DNA of 64,000 bases from Bombyx mori (GCF_030269925.1 NC_085131.1:4478001-4542000); one strand, 5' to 3'; shown: positions 10,382-21,036, numbered from the stretch's first letter. Notes: generated from the letters alone by a model not told the origin. Numbers and translations: made by a program.

Positions 10382-11635
10382 ATGAACTTCCTAGATAACA
10401 TCACATTTCGACGAAACCCCACTCACTCAGACACTAACAGAAATGATTCGTCTACTATGAATCGAACATTAGATTTAACAAGCTCAAGTATGCCGGAACT
10501 TTTTGATGACGAAAATCAATCGTTAACAACCAATGACCAGATTCAAAGGCTTACTACAGAATTAAGCAGTGCAAATTGTGAAATAGAGACATTATTACAA
10601 GAAAATTCCACACTTAAACGTATTAATGACGAACTTATGAAGAAAAATGAGCTGTTAAAAACAATATCATTGAGCCCAGTAGCTGAGAAGTCTCCTATAA
10701 AATCCACATCGCAACTAAACGTAACACTCAGAAGTAAACATAAACGTAAAACAACTCAAACCAATATTTTAACAGCTACAAATAACAAAGAAACACAGAC
10801 AGATTTTAACTTGTCTTCTGAAAAAACATTTAAAAACAGCTCAGTGCAGACCGAGAGCAACTGCCCTCAAATTAAAGTGAATAACAGCAGTGGTCAAGTA
10901 CGCAAGGAAAAAAATTTCACACCCACCCTCACCTCTCAACAAATGCAACTCTCTAATCACAGTGCACATACTCGTGTATTCACGGTACAAAATAATGATA
11001 GCATTGTTTCGTCAAAGCACAACATTTGCATAATAAGTAGCAACAAAACCAACAAAGTATCTTCTATCTCAGAAAATGTATTTGATAAAAAATACTACAA
11101 CGTAATTCACTACTTAATGCCATCTCGCGGTGTTATTCAACTGCTTCATGGAATTGAGGCAAAACTAAGTTCCTACACGTTAAATGACTACTGTGTAATT
11201 CAAGTTGGGGATGATGATTTTAAATATACGCAAGATTATTCTATTTTGATTTCTTTTTTAAGAGTAAAATTAATGGCAATACAACACACTAATATTATTG
11301 TATGTTTACCAACTTTTAAAATTGGATATCTCTATAATGTATTTAATAGAAGAATTGAATTATTTAATCATTTATTGTACATTGACATCCTAGCTAACGA
11401 ATATGCATATTTGGTGGATTCCAATTTAAACTTAAGTTATGACTATCGTATGTTTTATAGGAAAATGGGTTCCGTTAATAATTTTGGCTTCAAAGTTATT
11501 TTGAGAGATATTTGCTCTTTGGTAATGTATATTAACTCTTCTAATACCTCAGACAGCACTTTAGAAGATAGTTGCGAAATCCAAAATAAAGAGTTTTTTA
11601 TAACAGACACATATACGTCATGCACCAAAACATAG
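10382..11635 (+). CDS. ORF1 protein of CR1-like LINE (coiled coil plus esterase-like domain)
   Basis: This 417-residue frame is positioned as the RNA-chaperone or particle protein of the element. Residues about 55-100 form a heptad-rich coiled coil (LTTELSSANCEIETLLQEN and following), suggesting self-association. Residues 100-230 are polar and Ser/Thr/Asn-rich. The C-terminal part from about 235 resembles the SGNH-esterase-like domain seen in CR1/L2 ORF1 proteins: a VIQVGDDDF block stands where the GxND block is expected, and TNIIVCLPTF follows. The usual catalytic residues do not look conserved, so the fold may be kept as a scaffold. There is no CCHC zinc knuckle, unlike the jockey ORF1 at 40,998. 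The ATG at 10382 is the first in the frame. The stop lies inside ORF2. Function is inferred from family and position. Confidence 0.82.
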   Translation: MNFLDNITFRRNPTHSDTNRNDSSTMNRTLDLTSSSMPELFDDENQSLTTNDQIQRLTTELSSANCEIETLLQENSTLKRINDELMKKNELLKTISLSPVAEKSPIKSTSQLNVTLRSKHKRKTTQTNILTATNNKETQTDFNLSSEKTFKNSSVQTESNCPQIKVNNSSGQVRKEKNFTPTLTSQQMQLSNHSAHTRVFTVQNNDSIVSSKHNICIISSNKTNKVSSISENVFDKKYYNVIHYLMPSRGVIQLLHGIEAKLSSYTLNDYCVIQVGDDDFKYTQDYSILISFLRVKLMAIQHTNIIVCLPTFKIGYLYNVFNRRIELFNHLLYIDILANEYAYLVDSNLNLSYDYRMFYRKMGSVNNFGFKVILRDICSLVMYINSSNTSDSTLEDSCEIQNKEFFITDTYTSCTKT

Positions 11636-14472
11636 CGAGCCTTCTTAGCAAGACCGATATTCTTTCAGTGTGTCTAAATGAACTGAATGAAAAACACGTA
11701 TCCGTAGACGTACTATGCATCACGGAACACTTTATGATGAGGGGATATGAAAAACATCTTGTTCTACCTAATTACAATTTAGCTTCTTGTTTTAGTAGAA
11801 ATAATATTAAACGAGGGGGAGTTTGCATACTTATAAAGAATTGTCACCAATGGAAAGATATGCCAGGCATAGCTGAGATGTCAATACCAGGCCTTTTTGA
11901 GTGTTGCGGGGTATACTTGACACATTGTGATACAATAATTATATGTGTATATCGAGTACCTAATCCACAAAATATACATGTATTTTTTAATAAATTTGAA
12001 GGTTTGATTTGTATGATTACAAAGAAATCAAAAAAGCGTATTCTGATAGCCGGTGACTTCAATATTAACATTTTGGAATTGAATAACGATACTATAAATT
12101 TTGAATGTATGCTATTAAATTTTAACATGACCTTAGCAGTAAGACAACCAACTAGACTTCGTAGTTTAACTTGTATTGACAATTTCATTCATAATTCAAC
12201 TTCCTCATGTACTACAGATATAATTGAATTCGCAATGTCTGATCACACGGCACAGTTGATTAAGTTTCCAACTAAACAATTTTCTATTATTAACGGCTGT
12301 AAAATAAAACGAAGAGACTACTGTAAAGAAAATTTAGGAAAATTCCGTGATTGCTTAATCAACTACTCTTTTACTGAAATGTATAGTACTGATGATCCAA
12401 ATAAGGCCTATGATAATTTTTTTGAGATTTTCAAACTCTTTTATGACCTTTGTTTTCCGGAAAAACAAATATTTATTCGATTACACAAAAAGGCTAAGTG
12501 GATATCACGTGGTATAAAACAATGTGTAAAAAAGAAAAGAAAACTTGTTTGGTTGTATAGGCATAACCCTTCTTTAATAAATAAAAATTATCTAAAGCAA
12601 TACTCTAAAAGATTAAAGAAAATCATAAAACTTACACAAAAAGCACAAAATTCATTTAATATAAATAACTCTTTTAATAAATCAAAAACCACTTGGCAAA
12701 TAATAAACCAGTCTAAAAATTATAAGCCAAAAAACTTTATCAGCACGATTAAAGTAAATAACAAACTTGTGACGAATCCACAAGCCATAGCAAACTATTT
12801 TAACAATTATTTTGTTGATAAAGTAGTACCATCTACGAATTTAGGAAATAATGTGTTACAGTTTGTTCCAAAGTTAAATAACTCAATATTTATATCACCT
12901 AGTACACCATTAGATATTAAAATAATAATCAAAAATTTAAAAAATTCTAGTAGTGTTGGTTATGATGAAATAAGCACAAAAGTTATAAAATCAGTGGCTG
13001 AACTGATAAGTCCCCACATCTGTTATATAACTAACCTATGTATCGGTACAGGCATATTTCCTACAAAACTTAAAACGGCTGTCGTGAAACCACTTTTTAA
13101 AAAAGAGAATAGTGAGCTAATGGAGTTTTATAGACCAGTGGCTTTGCTACCTGTTTTCTCTAAGATAGTTGAAAAGTTTTTGTACAAAGAAATATATGAT
13201 TTTCTTGAAAAATATAACGTTCTGCTTGAAAACCAAAAAGGATTTCGTCAAAATAAAAATATAAATATGGCAATTTTCGACTTTTTGAACGTTATTACAT
13301 GTGATATGGACAAGGGTAACTACATCACTGCTCTTTTCTGCGATATGACTCAAGCTTTCGATCATGTCGATTTTAACATACTGTTAAGTAAATTGGAATA
13401 CTGCGGGATGCGAGGAAATATATTAAACTTACTGGAGTCTTATTTAAAAGATCGAATACAATACACTGAAATTAGTAACATAGATTTTGTAAAAAAAACA
13501 GAACTTAAATTTAAGTCTAACAAACGTAAGATCACATACGGTGTTCCGCAAGGAAGCGTACTTGGGCCTCTCTTATTTATAATTTACATTAATGATTTTC
13601 CAAATTCAATTGACCACCCTATGACCCTTTTTGCAGACGACAGCACCATAACTATTAGGTGTAGAAATGACATTTTATATGAACGCGATATTAATAGTAC
13701 TCTTCATTCAATAATATCTTGGCTTGATAAAAATAATTTAATAATTAATTTAGAAAAAACAAAATTTATGCAATTTTATCAAAGAAATAAATATATAAAT
13801 TTGACCATTTATAATAATAACAATCATATATATGAAACAGAAAATGTAGATTTCCTCGGTGTAAAAATTGACAACAAATTAGATTGGAAATCTCATACAG
13901 ACGGACTGTGTAAACGTGTCAGCTCCTCGGCCTATGCACTCTTTAAATTATCCTCTATTTTAAACACAGACGCCTTACTAACTGCATATCGTGGTGTAGT
14001 TGAATCCTGTCTTAGATATGGAATAATTTTCTGGGGAAACTCAACGCAGAAAGATCAAGTTTTTAAGGCACAAAAAAGGTGTTTAAGGTCTATGTTTGGA
14101 TTGGCAATAGCCGACAGCTGCAAGCCATATTTTGCAAAGCATAAACTTTTTACCCTTCCTTGTCTATATATATACGAAGTTGCATCTTTTGTTAAAACTT
14201 GTCCCAATAGATTCACTAAGATGTCTAATGTGGCAAACAGAAATCGACGCGACGATAAGCTATGTTTTCCAAAAACCAAAACTACATTAAAGAATAATAG
14301 TATACTATGTATGAGCGTTAGGATATTTAATAAACTACCGAAGAAATTAAGAGACTTAGATGATTTTAATTTTAAAAAAAACCTAAAAGGTAATCTTATT
14401 AGTGAAAATTATTATCACGTGAATGATTTTCTTGGGGATGACATTGAAAATAAATGGATTTTTAATTATTAG
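11620..14472 (+). CDS. ORF2 endonuclease-reverse transcriptase of CR1-like LINE
   Basis: The 950-residue frame encodes the two enzymes needed for target-primed reverse transcription. The APE-type endonuclease occupies about residues 1-230, with N4, E36 (TEH), GDFN at 145-148 and SDH at 207-209 all present. RT follows: [46 protein letters not shown] and FADD at 671-674. No stop or frameshift interrupts it. The frame overlaps ORF1 by 16 bp and its ATG falls at the very edge of the endonuclease (MHQNI). The frame is open upstream only to 11590, so translation would need reinitiation at this ATG or a frameshift. The extreme AT content contrasts with the upstream LINE. This is the best candidate in the window for an active element. 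Confidence 0.93.
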   Translation: MHQNIASLLSKTDILSVCLNELNEKHVSVDVLCITEHFMMRGYEKHLVLPNYNLASCFSRNNIKRGGVCILIKNCHQWKDMPGIAEMSIPGLFECCGVYLTHCDTIIICVYRVPNPQNIHVFFNKFEGLICMITKKSKKRILIAGDFNINILELNNDTINFECMLLNFNMTLAVRQPTRLRSLTCIDNFIHNSTSSCTTDIIEFAMSDHTAQLIKFPTKQFSIINGCKIKRRDYCKENLGKFRDCLINYSFTEMYSTDDPNKAYDNFFEIFKLFYDLCFPEKQIFIRLHKKAKWISRGIKQCVKKKRKLVWLYRHNPSLINKNYLKQYSKRLKKIIKLTQKAQNSFNINNSFNKSKTTWQIINQSKNYKPKNFISTIKVNNKLVTNPQAIANYFNNYFVDKVVPSTNLGNNVLQFVPKLNNSIFISPSTPLDIKIIIKNLKNSSSVGYDEISTKVIKSVAELISPHICYITNLCIGTGIFPTKLKTAVVKPLFKKENSELMEFYRPVALLPVFSKIVEKFLYKEIYDFLEKYNVLLENQKGFRQNKNINMAIFDFLNVITCDMDKGNYITALFCDMTQAFDHVDFNILLSKLEYCGMRGNILNLLESYLKDRIQYTEISNIDFVKKTELKFKSNKRKITYGVPQGSVLGPLLFIIYINDFPNSIDHPMTLFADDSTITIRCRNDILYERDINSTLHSIISWLDKNNLIINLEKTKFMQFYQRNKYINLTIYNNNNHIYETENVDFLGVKIDNKLDWKSHTDGLCKRVSSSAYALFKLSSILNTDALLTAYRGVVESCLRYGIIFWGNSTQKDQVFKAQKRCLRSMFGLAIADSCKPYFAKHKLFTLPCLYIYEVASFVKTCPNRFTKMSNVANRNRRDDKLCFPKTKTTLKNNSILCMSVRIFNKLPKKLRDLDDFNFKKNLKGNLISENYYHVNDFLGDDIENKWIFNY

Positions 14473-14499
14473 TTGAATTATGGATGAATGAATGGTAAA

Positions 14500-14727
14500 T
14501 TATATAATATTATAACTATGCACTGCACTAAAATTCGCATGTCAAATAATGACAAAGCATGCACGCTGCTTTTAATTTATGTAATAACTCATTTTCACTA
14601 TGCTTGGCGAATAAATGATTTCTTTCTTCTCTTTCTTTCTTCTTCTTTCTAAATGCAAGATAAATTAATTTAATATTACATACATATGCCCCCATATTAA
14701 ACCTAATATAAATATATTGCATATCAA
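14500..14727. other. short AT-rich spacer
   Basis: It contains a TTTCTTCTCTTTCTTTCTTC pyrimidine run near 14,620-14,650; nothing else was recognised. Confidence 0.4.
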
Positions 14728-15126
14728 TCTATACTAATATTATAAATAGGAAAGATTTGTTTGTTTGTTTGTATTGAATAGGCTCCGAAACTACTGAACC
14801 GATTTGAAAAATGCTTTGACTGTTTGGAAGCTAGACTATTCCCGAGTGACATAGGCTTATAATCTTTTTTGAAAAAAATTAGGGATCCTTACTAAAACTC
14901 CAATCATGTAACCAAAGGTGTAAAAAATTTACGTAAAATTTTCTTTACATCGCGTGCCCTGCGAAAACTATTGATGATAGAATAAAATAATGTACTACGA
15001 CTTTGTAGAACGCATTATTATTTACAAAAAGTGTCGCGACAGCACATGTCTAACTATTATAGTTATGCCGCAAATATCGTTGAAATTTATGTTAAAGACC
15101 CGAGCGGAGCCGGAGCGGGCTGCTAG
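14728..15126 (+). mobile_element. non-autonomous Helitron, group 1
   Basis: It begins TCTATACTAATATTATAAAT and ends GAGCGGAGCCGGAGCGGGCT then GCTAG, inserted between A and T. It is the same family as the reverse copy at 6136-6580. The 60-codon frame inside it is not a gene. Confidence 0.85.
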
Positions 15127-16260
15127 TAGATTTATAAAACATTATTGCTTTAAAACGATAAATACATCATGAGATTCGATAGTATATTAAATTTTATATG
15201 TACCTACATAGATGAAAATTTAGCGGCGTCCCACAGAAACTTACGAACGGCAAGCTCACATTGATAAAACTCTTCACCGGCGTGCATTGTTAAAACACGC
15301 TGCCAGATCCTTAACATTGTTAAATTAATTAAAAATACAAACTCATTCGGTTCGTTTTTATTTTTATTTTTAATGAGTAAAGCAATTATTTTTTAACAAA
15401 CAAGGGTCGTGTGCGAACAGCAACTTTGCTTTGACAATACAAAATTATAAAGTTACATAATTTGTCTCGTTCTATTTTTGAAGACGCCGTCTGCTGATTG
15501 TTAAAGTTTGAATAACAACTGTCGTTGATTGGTTGCAAAAATTTATTTTCTTTTATTATATTTCCCGTTATGATTTTTCTGATGTACTTATTTATTATTT
15601 AGTGTTTGTTAATTTTTTTACGTTGTCGTTCGGAGGTGTCTGATTTTTATGTTATATATTATTAACCGTATACAGCTAAACATGTATTGTAATCATAATA
15701 ATGTAAAACTTAACGTGAATAATTATAAAAATTGTGAAAGTTCGTAATAGGTTATTGTGGGCATTAATTATCAGGTTTTTTTTTATTTCCCTTATAGGCA
15801 GACGAGTATACGGCCCACCTGATGGTGAGTGGTTACGTTAACAGACAATAAAAATAGAAAAACAAATCGTACTCTGATCACAAATTTATAATGCTTTAAA
15901 ATGTTTAGCGATGTAACATTGTAAAATAAAAATATTTTTCTATTCATTATTTTCAAAATATTAATGCAATTATTTTTGTTTCATAAAACAGTTTTAAAGT
16001 GAAACTCTCGTCCTTTCGCGCGTTTTTGGATCAAGGGCTGATCAAAGGCCGTCAGCGTACGGCTCTTTTGGACCACAAAAACAAGGTATCTGTCAACATA
16101 CTGAAACGACACTTAAGCCCCGTGCCCTGAAGGGACATGTTCCATAATGGACAGGAGCGAGATAAAAAACATTATGAAACAAAGGAATAATTTTAACAGC
16201 TTTACGAGAACACAAATTTAAACAATATGCATTATTTAACAATATGGAAATTATGAAAAC
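15127..16260. other. mostly unassigned AT-rich sequence
   Basis: A reverse family L tail lies at 15,778-15,838. A GC-richer patch at about 16,010-16,150 (CGTCCTTTCGCGCGTTTTTG, then GGCCGTCAGCGTACGGC) contains local inverted repeats but no coding signal I can support. Confidence 0.45.
15778..15838 (-). repeat. family L LINE tail, reverse fragment
   Basis: TTCCCTTATAGGCAGACGAG and CGGCCCACCTGATGGTGAGT match the reverse of the family L 3' end. Confidence 0.7.
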
Positions 16261-16261
16261 T

Positions 16262-16381
16262 TTTTTTTTTGCATAGTTGGGTGGATGAGCTCACAGCCCA
16301 CCAGATGCTAAGTGGTTACCGAAGCCCATAGACATCTAGAACGTAAATGCCGCCACCCACCTTGAGATATAAGTTCTAAGG
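16262..16381 (-). repeat. family S 3' part, reverse fragment
   Basis: The reverse strand carries CTTATATCTCAAGGTGGGTG through GTGAGCTCATCCACCC and an A-rich tail (T-run at 16,260). Confidence 0.75.
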
Positions 16382-16604
16382 AAAAAAAAATAACAGCCCA
16401 ATTCGTAGGACCACGTTACGTAACCAAGCATCGCATATTTCTTTTGATATCTTTCCAGCCGAGCTGGCATGGCGGGGCAATGTGTGTGGTGAAATTCTGA
16501 GCGGCTCTCAAAGTTAACGCGATGAATATAATGAAAAGATATCCCGAGTGCGGCACGTGGTTCCGGTCCGCGTTTCAGGGAATGCACGGAACACAGATTT
16601 TGAG

Positions 16605-17060
16605 GACTCAATGGTTTTTACTCGAGTTTTTTTTGAATACGCTTTTATTAGCTTCAGAGGTGTGTATGATAGTGTGTAATGTAATCTTTGAACATGATTT
16701 TGACCTTCAAAACGTCGGATTAACTCGAAATTTGGCATACTTATTAAGGACCGATGACAATTAAATATTTTAAAAGAAATACAGAAAAAATTGAAATTCA
16801 ACTTAAAAAAATGAAAAATAAATAATTGTTTAAAAAAAAACTAAAAAAATACACTATTATAGAAAATCCGACTAAAAAATAGAAAATAATTAAACAAAAT
16901 TGAATTAAATATAGTCTTAGAAAAAATGATTTTATTGTAAAAAAGCGTGAGGTGCTTTTCAGGATATTATCAAAATAACCCTTCTATCTATTCATAAAAT
17001 ATTTATAACTATTGATACCATGCACCCCACGCTTTTTTTACAATAAAATAATTTTTTAAA
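16605..17060 (+). mobile_element. foldback-type repeat with long inverted arms
   Basis: The left arm at 16,921-16,954 (TTTTATTGTAAAAAAGCGTG) pairs with the right arm at 17,023-17,059 (CACGCTTTTTTTACAATAAA), leaving a 68-base loop. The left flank from 16,605 includes AATACGCTTTTATTAGCTTC and AACGTCGGATTAACTCGAAA. This flank recurs in reverse at 38,700-38,905 and forward at 62,895-63,070. No transposase frame is present. It may be a MITE or foldback element; its true termini are not certain. Confidence 0.65.
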
Positions 17061-17888
17061 CTTATTTTTTTTCGATTGAAATTTGTCTTACTGAATAGAT
17101 TTGTTGGAACAAATCTGAATATTTCACGAAGCTATACTCAAAGTTGTAATAATTGATTGCGACATTAACATTGCACGACAAATGTAAAACTCCAAACGAA
17201 AATAATGACATGCGATCTTTTTTTGAACTACCCTACTCCCGAGTATTGTGAGTTCGCGCGGTTAAGTACATACCGTCCTGCATATTTATACCACAAATCA
17301 GGAACGGTTTGAAGGGTGGGTCAGCCGTTATAAAAATTGAGATTATGACCTCATCATGCAATTTGGATAGTGGCATTCACGTGATTGATTCTATGGTCTC
17401 CGATAAACACTTAACAAGAAGCACGCCCTTTTAGCTTACCCAAACAGTGCAATGAAAAAGTAGATCATTGTCTATTTGATATCGCATTTTGATGCAATCT
17501 TTTTACCCACAACCTCTTAGTTAATTTCGTAATTGAAATAAGTCCTCGCTAAGTAAACAATACGTACCATAACTGATTCAGCAAAGAGCTGACTATTCGA
17601 AACAAAAGACCAATTCAAAAATACCGAAACTAAAATCTCACACTAAGCAGATTTGTTGAAGGCATTCCCTTTGCTGAATTAACAGACGGCTGCATTCCAA
17701 AAGAACGTAAATGAAAGAGGAACTCATTAGTGGCAGTGCTGGGTTTTACTCTCGAGGGCCAACTGCGGAGGACCCGAAACGGAAATTGATAGTAAGCGGT
17801 GAAAATGCAGTACCACTTAATTCCAATGTGCTTTTGAATTTGCAAGTGCCTTCACAATTGACGATGCATTGATTATGTAGTCAGATTT
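17061..17888. other. unassigned, with a highly diverged family S piece
   Basis: At about 17,265-17,440 the order ATATTTATACC, GGTTTGAAGGGTGGGTCAGC and GTCTCCGATAAACACTTAAC follows the family S body, with many changes. The remainder is AT-rich with no supported gene. Confidence 0.45.
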
Positions 17889-17894
17889 TTACAT

Positions 17895-18325
17895 TCTTAC
17901 TGGTGGTAGGACCTCTTGTGAGTCCGCACGGGTAGGTACCACCACCCTGCCTATTTCTTCCGTGAAGCAGTAATGCGTTTCGATTTGAAGGGCGGGGCAG
18001 CCGTTGTAACTATACTGAGACTTTAGAACTTATATCTCAAGATGAGTGGCGCATTTACGTTATAGATGTCTATGGGCGGCTTCGGCCTTAATGAAATTTT
18101 TATTTCAGGATATAATATAAATCGTATAAGACCTGGCTTTGACTTTTTTGAAAATTTATTTCAGAAATTATATAGAACGGACAAGGCTGTATGGGCTTAG
18201 ATCCCCTTGCCTTTCCTAATAAGGAAAAATTGTACAAAAAAAAAGATGTCTAAGGGCTCCAGTAACCACTTAGCACCAGCTGGGCTGTGAGCTCGTCCAC
18301 CCATCTAAGCAATAAAAAAAAACAT
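17895..18325 (+). repeat. family S copy interrupted by a nested insertion
   Basis: The 5' half is at 17,895-18,077 and the 3' half at 18,244-18,325, which resumes with GATGTCTAAGGGCTCCAGTA. The halves are separated by a 166-bp A-tailed insert described separately. Confidence 0.87.
18078..18243 (+). mobile_element. 166-bp A-tailed insert nested in family S
   Basis: The insert begins GGCTTCGGCCTTAATGAAAT and ends GGAAAAATTGTACAAAAAAA. AGATGTCTATGGGC before it and AGATGTCTAAGGGC after it form a 14-bp target-site duplication with one mismatch. It is therefore a 5'-truncated LINE end or small SINE moved by reverse transcription. The parent family is not identifiable from this window. Confidence 0.8.
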
Positions 18326-18329
18326 ACGA

Positions 18330-19220
18330 TCCATCGAAATACCTGTTTATTATATCACATGCTTATTAAGCATTTGTTGTTAAAAAAAAAAAATTGCTTT
18401 GTCGTAATAATTATATTCTTTCTCCATTTCCGTATTGAGCGCATGCAAAATGGACGTAAATGAAAACGGAACTCGTTAGAACCAGTTCAGAGTTGTAACC
18501 TCCAGAGCCCAATGCGGAAATTGGTAGCAATCACTAGGAAATTGAAAACTGCTTGCTTTAAACTATACTTAGACATTTTTTTGATTTATAGAATTTTTTC
18601 TGTTATGTTTAGTAGTGTGATTCATTGGAACTTCCAATTTATATTCACTTTAAATCAGATTTCTAATCAAAACAAAATGTTACTTTCATTAAAATTTAAA
18701 ACACAGCTGAAAGTAAGTATTGTAAGTACTTTTTTTATGTGAATAATATCAAACAACTTATTACTGTTCACAAGAATCTCTGTTATCATCTCTTGAATTA
18801 TTTAATGGTAGACCTTATTTTGATTACCAAAAAGATACTACAATAAATACCCGTGTATTAGAACAGCTCCCTTTTTAATAAGATCCCCGTCTGCTACCTT
18901 AGTCATAATAATATACACAGATAACTAATAAAGATAGCTATGAAGTACATATTCACATTATTTTAACTAACCTACTTACTTACTCATATTATCCACATTT
19001 ATATTTATTTGTCTGCGTTCATTTAGTATCTTTAAAACTAAAAATAGCAGATAATAGTACAATAGACGTTTATTTGTTAATGCATCTTATATTTCAGCGT
19101 CTTTCAAAAATTTTCATTAATTCTTGAATGACAATGTACGGTATTGCTTGAAAATTATTGATTAATTTGAATAGGTCATACCAAATATACTTATTAAAAC
19201 CGTATATGTTGTTTATAATA
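18330..19220. other. AT-rich stretch without supported gene
   Basis: A 76-codon frame at 18,512-18,742 is hydrophobic and low in complexity and has no recognisable domain. I treat it as background. Confidence 0.4.
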
Positions 19221-19221
19221 T

Positions 19222-19438
19222 GCTTTTTTACTGGTAGTAGGACGTCTTGTGAGTCCGCACGAGTAGGTACCGCCCCGCCTATTTCTGCCGTGAAACAGTA
19301 ATGCGTTTCGGTTTGAAGGGTGGGGCAGCCGTTGTACTGTAAAAGTGAGACCTTAAAACTCATTTCTCAAGGTGATGGCGGTATTTACGTTGTTGAAGTC
19401 TATGGGCTCCGGTAACCACTTAACACCAGGTGGGTCGT
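19222..19438 (+). repeat. family S copy, 3' end missing
   Basis: It runs from CTGGTAGTAGGACGTCTTGT to CCACTTAACACCAGGTGGGT, then departs from the family before the usual tail. Confidence 0.8.
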
Positions 19439-19708
19439 TCTCTAAGCCGGAACGCATTACTGCATCGCGTTAAATATGAGCAGCCTTATGATATTTACCT
19501 CTGTGTGCTCAAAAAATACCTTACCACCATTAAATACTCAAAAATAATGTTTTTGTGGGTTTATTTTTGAATGCACAATGTTATTCCTTCGTCGTGAATG
19601 TCATTCGTGAACTTGTGTTAAGTGCGTATTTCATTAGAATTCTATTAGGTGCCTATAGCTGTATCAATCCACTCCAAGCTATACGAGGACACATCATCAT
19701 AGTAATAA

Positions 19709-20135
19709 TCTATATATTAATACGTGAAGCAAAAACTTTGTATCCCTTTTTACGAAAATTGCGCAGACGGAGGAGTATGAAATTTCCCACACTTATATAG
19801 AATATAGAGAAGTGCAGGATGTTAATTTTTTTTTCATTTTTGTATAAAAAATACATTAAATCAATAACAAGAAACATTATACACACTTTTTTATTTGACA
19901 CAACACACATGTATAAACTCTTTGTTTATTGTCAAACTTTTGTTATTGTTTTAAGTCTGTGGTAAAATTGAGAATAGATGCATATTGTTTGTCTTTAATA
20001 TTACTTGTCTATATTGTATGTCTTCGCGAAATTTGTGATTAAAAAAGTATAAATAGTATTTGACAATAGAACCTATAATTAAACTTATAATTTCAATTAA
20101 TTATAGTCGAATTTCGACTACTGGGAGACCACTAG
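19709..20135 (+). mobile_element. non-autonomous Helitron, group 2
   Basis: It begins TCTATATATTAATACGTGAA and ends with the hairpin AGTCGAATTTCGACT followed by a short spacer and CTAG, with A before and T after. No coding capacity. It faces an inverted copy at 20,621. Confidence 0.85.
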
Positions 20136-20620
20136 TAATAATCAATGTGTTTGAAACACCGGGTATTGCAAACTGTGTACATATCAAGTATTTTAAATAC
20201 TGAAGCATTTTCTTTAGCTCGCTAGCAAGAGCGGTTTCGCGTAATATTATGAAAACCTAAAGAGATCGCGGTCGCCTTAGGGCTGCCACGTGCGGTCGTG
20301 CATCTATTCTTTGAATATTTACCATAGCCATGTTAAGATATAAATTTTTGTAGAAGCAGCTGTGAATCGATATTTTTAACTACTGCACTGTGTAGTTTTC
20401 GACCTCGTCTCGTTTGCAGCTGATTAAAGACTTGTTGTTTATCTTTAATTAGTTACCAGACTTTGTTAAATTGTTTCGGCTTCGTCATATATTACTCTGA
20501 TCCTGTTACAGGTTTAAATCACATTCAAATTGTTAATTTATAAAGACAAGAAAGATCAAGTAGTGATTTTAGCATTAAAATGCCAAAAAAGTAGGCAGAA
20601 ATAAAATAAATTTAATTTTA
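20136..20620. other. spacer between facing Helitrons
   Basis: A 485-bp stretch of mixed composition, GC-richer near 20,215-20,300 (AGAGATCGCGGTCGCCTTAG). No frame or repeat was recognised. Confidence 0.4.
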
Positions 20621-21036
20621 CTAGTGGTCCCGCTGTAGTCGAAATTCGACTATAATTAATTGAAATTATAAGTTTCAACATTATTATGGTCCGTCCTATT
20701 GTTACAGATTTCACCAAGACTACACTATAGACAAATACTCGTAATATTAAAGATAAACAATACTAACCTATTTTCAATTTGACTACAGTCTTTAAGCAAT
20801 AACAAAAGTTCGACAATAAACAAAGAGTATATGCGTGTGTGTCAAATACATGGTAGTGTGTGTAATGCTTTCTGTATTGATTTAATGTATCTTTTATGCA
20901 TTATTTAAAAAAAATATTAGCATTGTGCACTTCTTCTCTATATTCTCTATAAGTATGGAAAATTTCATACTCCTCCGTCCGCGCAATATTCGTAAAAACG
21001 GTTACAAAGTTTTTGCTTCACGTATCAATGTTTAGA
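20621..21036 (-). mobile_element. non-autonomous Helitron, group 2, reverse
   Basis: It is the reverse of the 19,709 copy: it opens here with CTAG and the hairpin AGTCGAAATTCGACT and closes with GCTTCACGTATCAATGTTTA then GA. The 5' terminus has diverged. Confidence 0.82.

Larger units (their letters stand above)
9954..14495 (+). mobile_element. apparently intact CR1-like non-LTR retrotransposon
   Basis: It contains a 5' region of about 420 bp, ORF1 (10382-11635), ORF2 (11620-14472) and a very short 3' UTR ending in ATGAATGAATG at 14484-14494, without a poly-A tail. That kind of ending is known for CR1/L2-group elements. It abuts the A tail of the upstream jockey-type copy. AAATTATA occurs at 9951-9958 and again at 14496-14503, a possible short target-site duplication. 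Clade assignment (CR1, Daphne, Kendo or related) is inferred from the ORF1 type and RT style. The GC-rich 5' part differs in composition from the AT-rich ORFs, so the true 5' boundary is uncertain. Confidence 0.8.
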
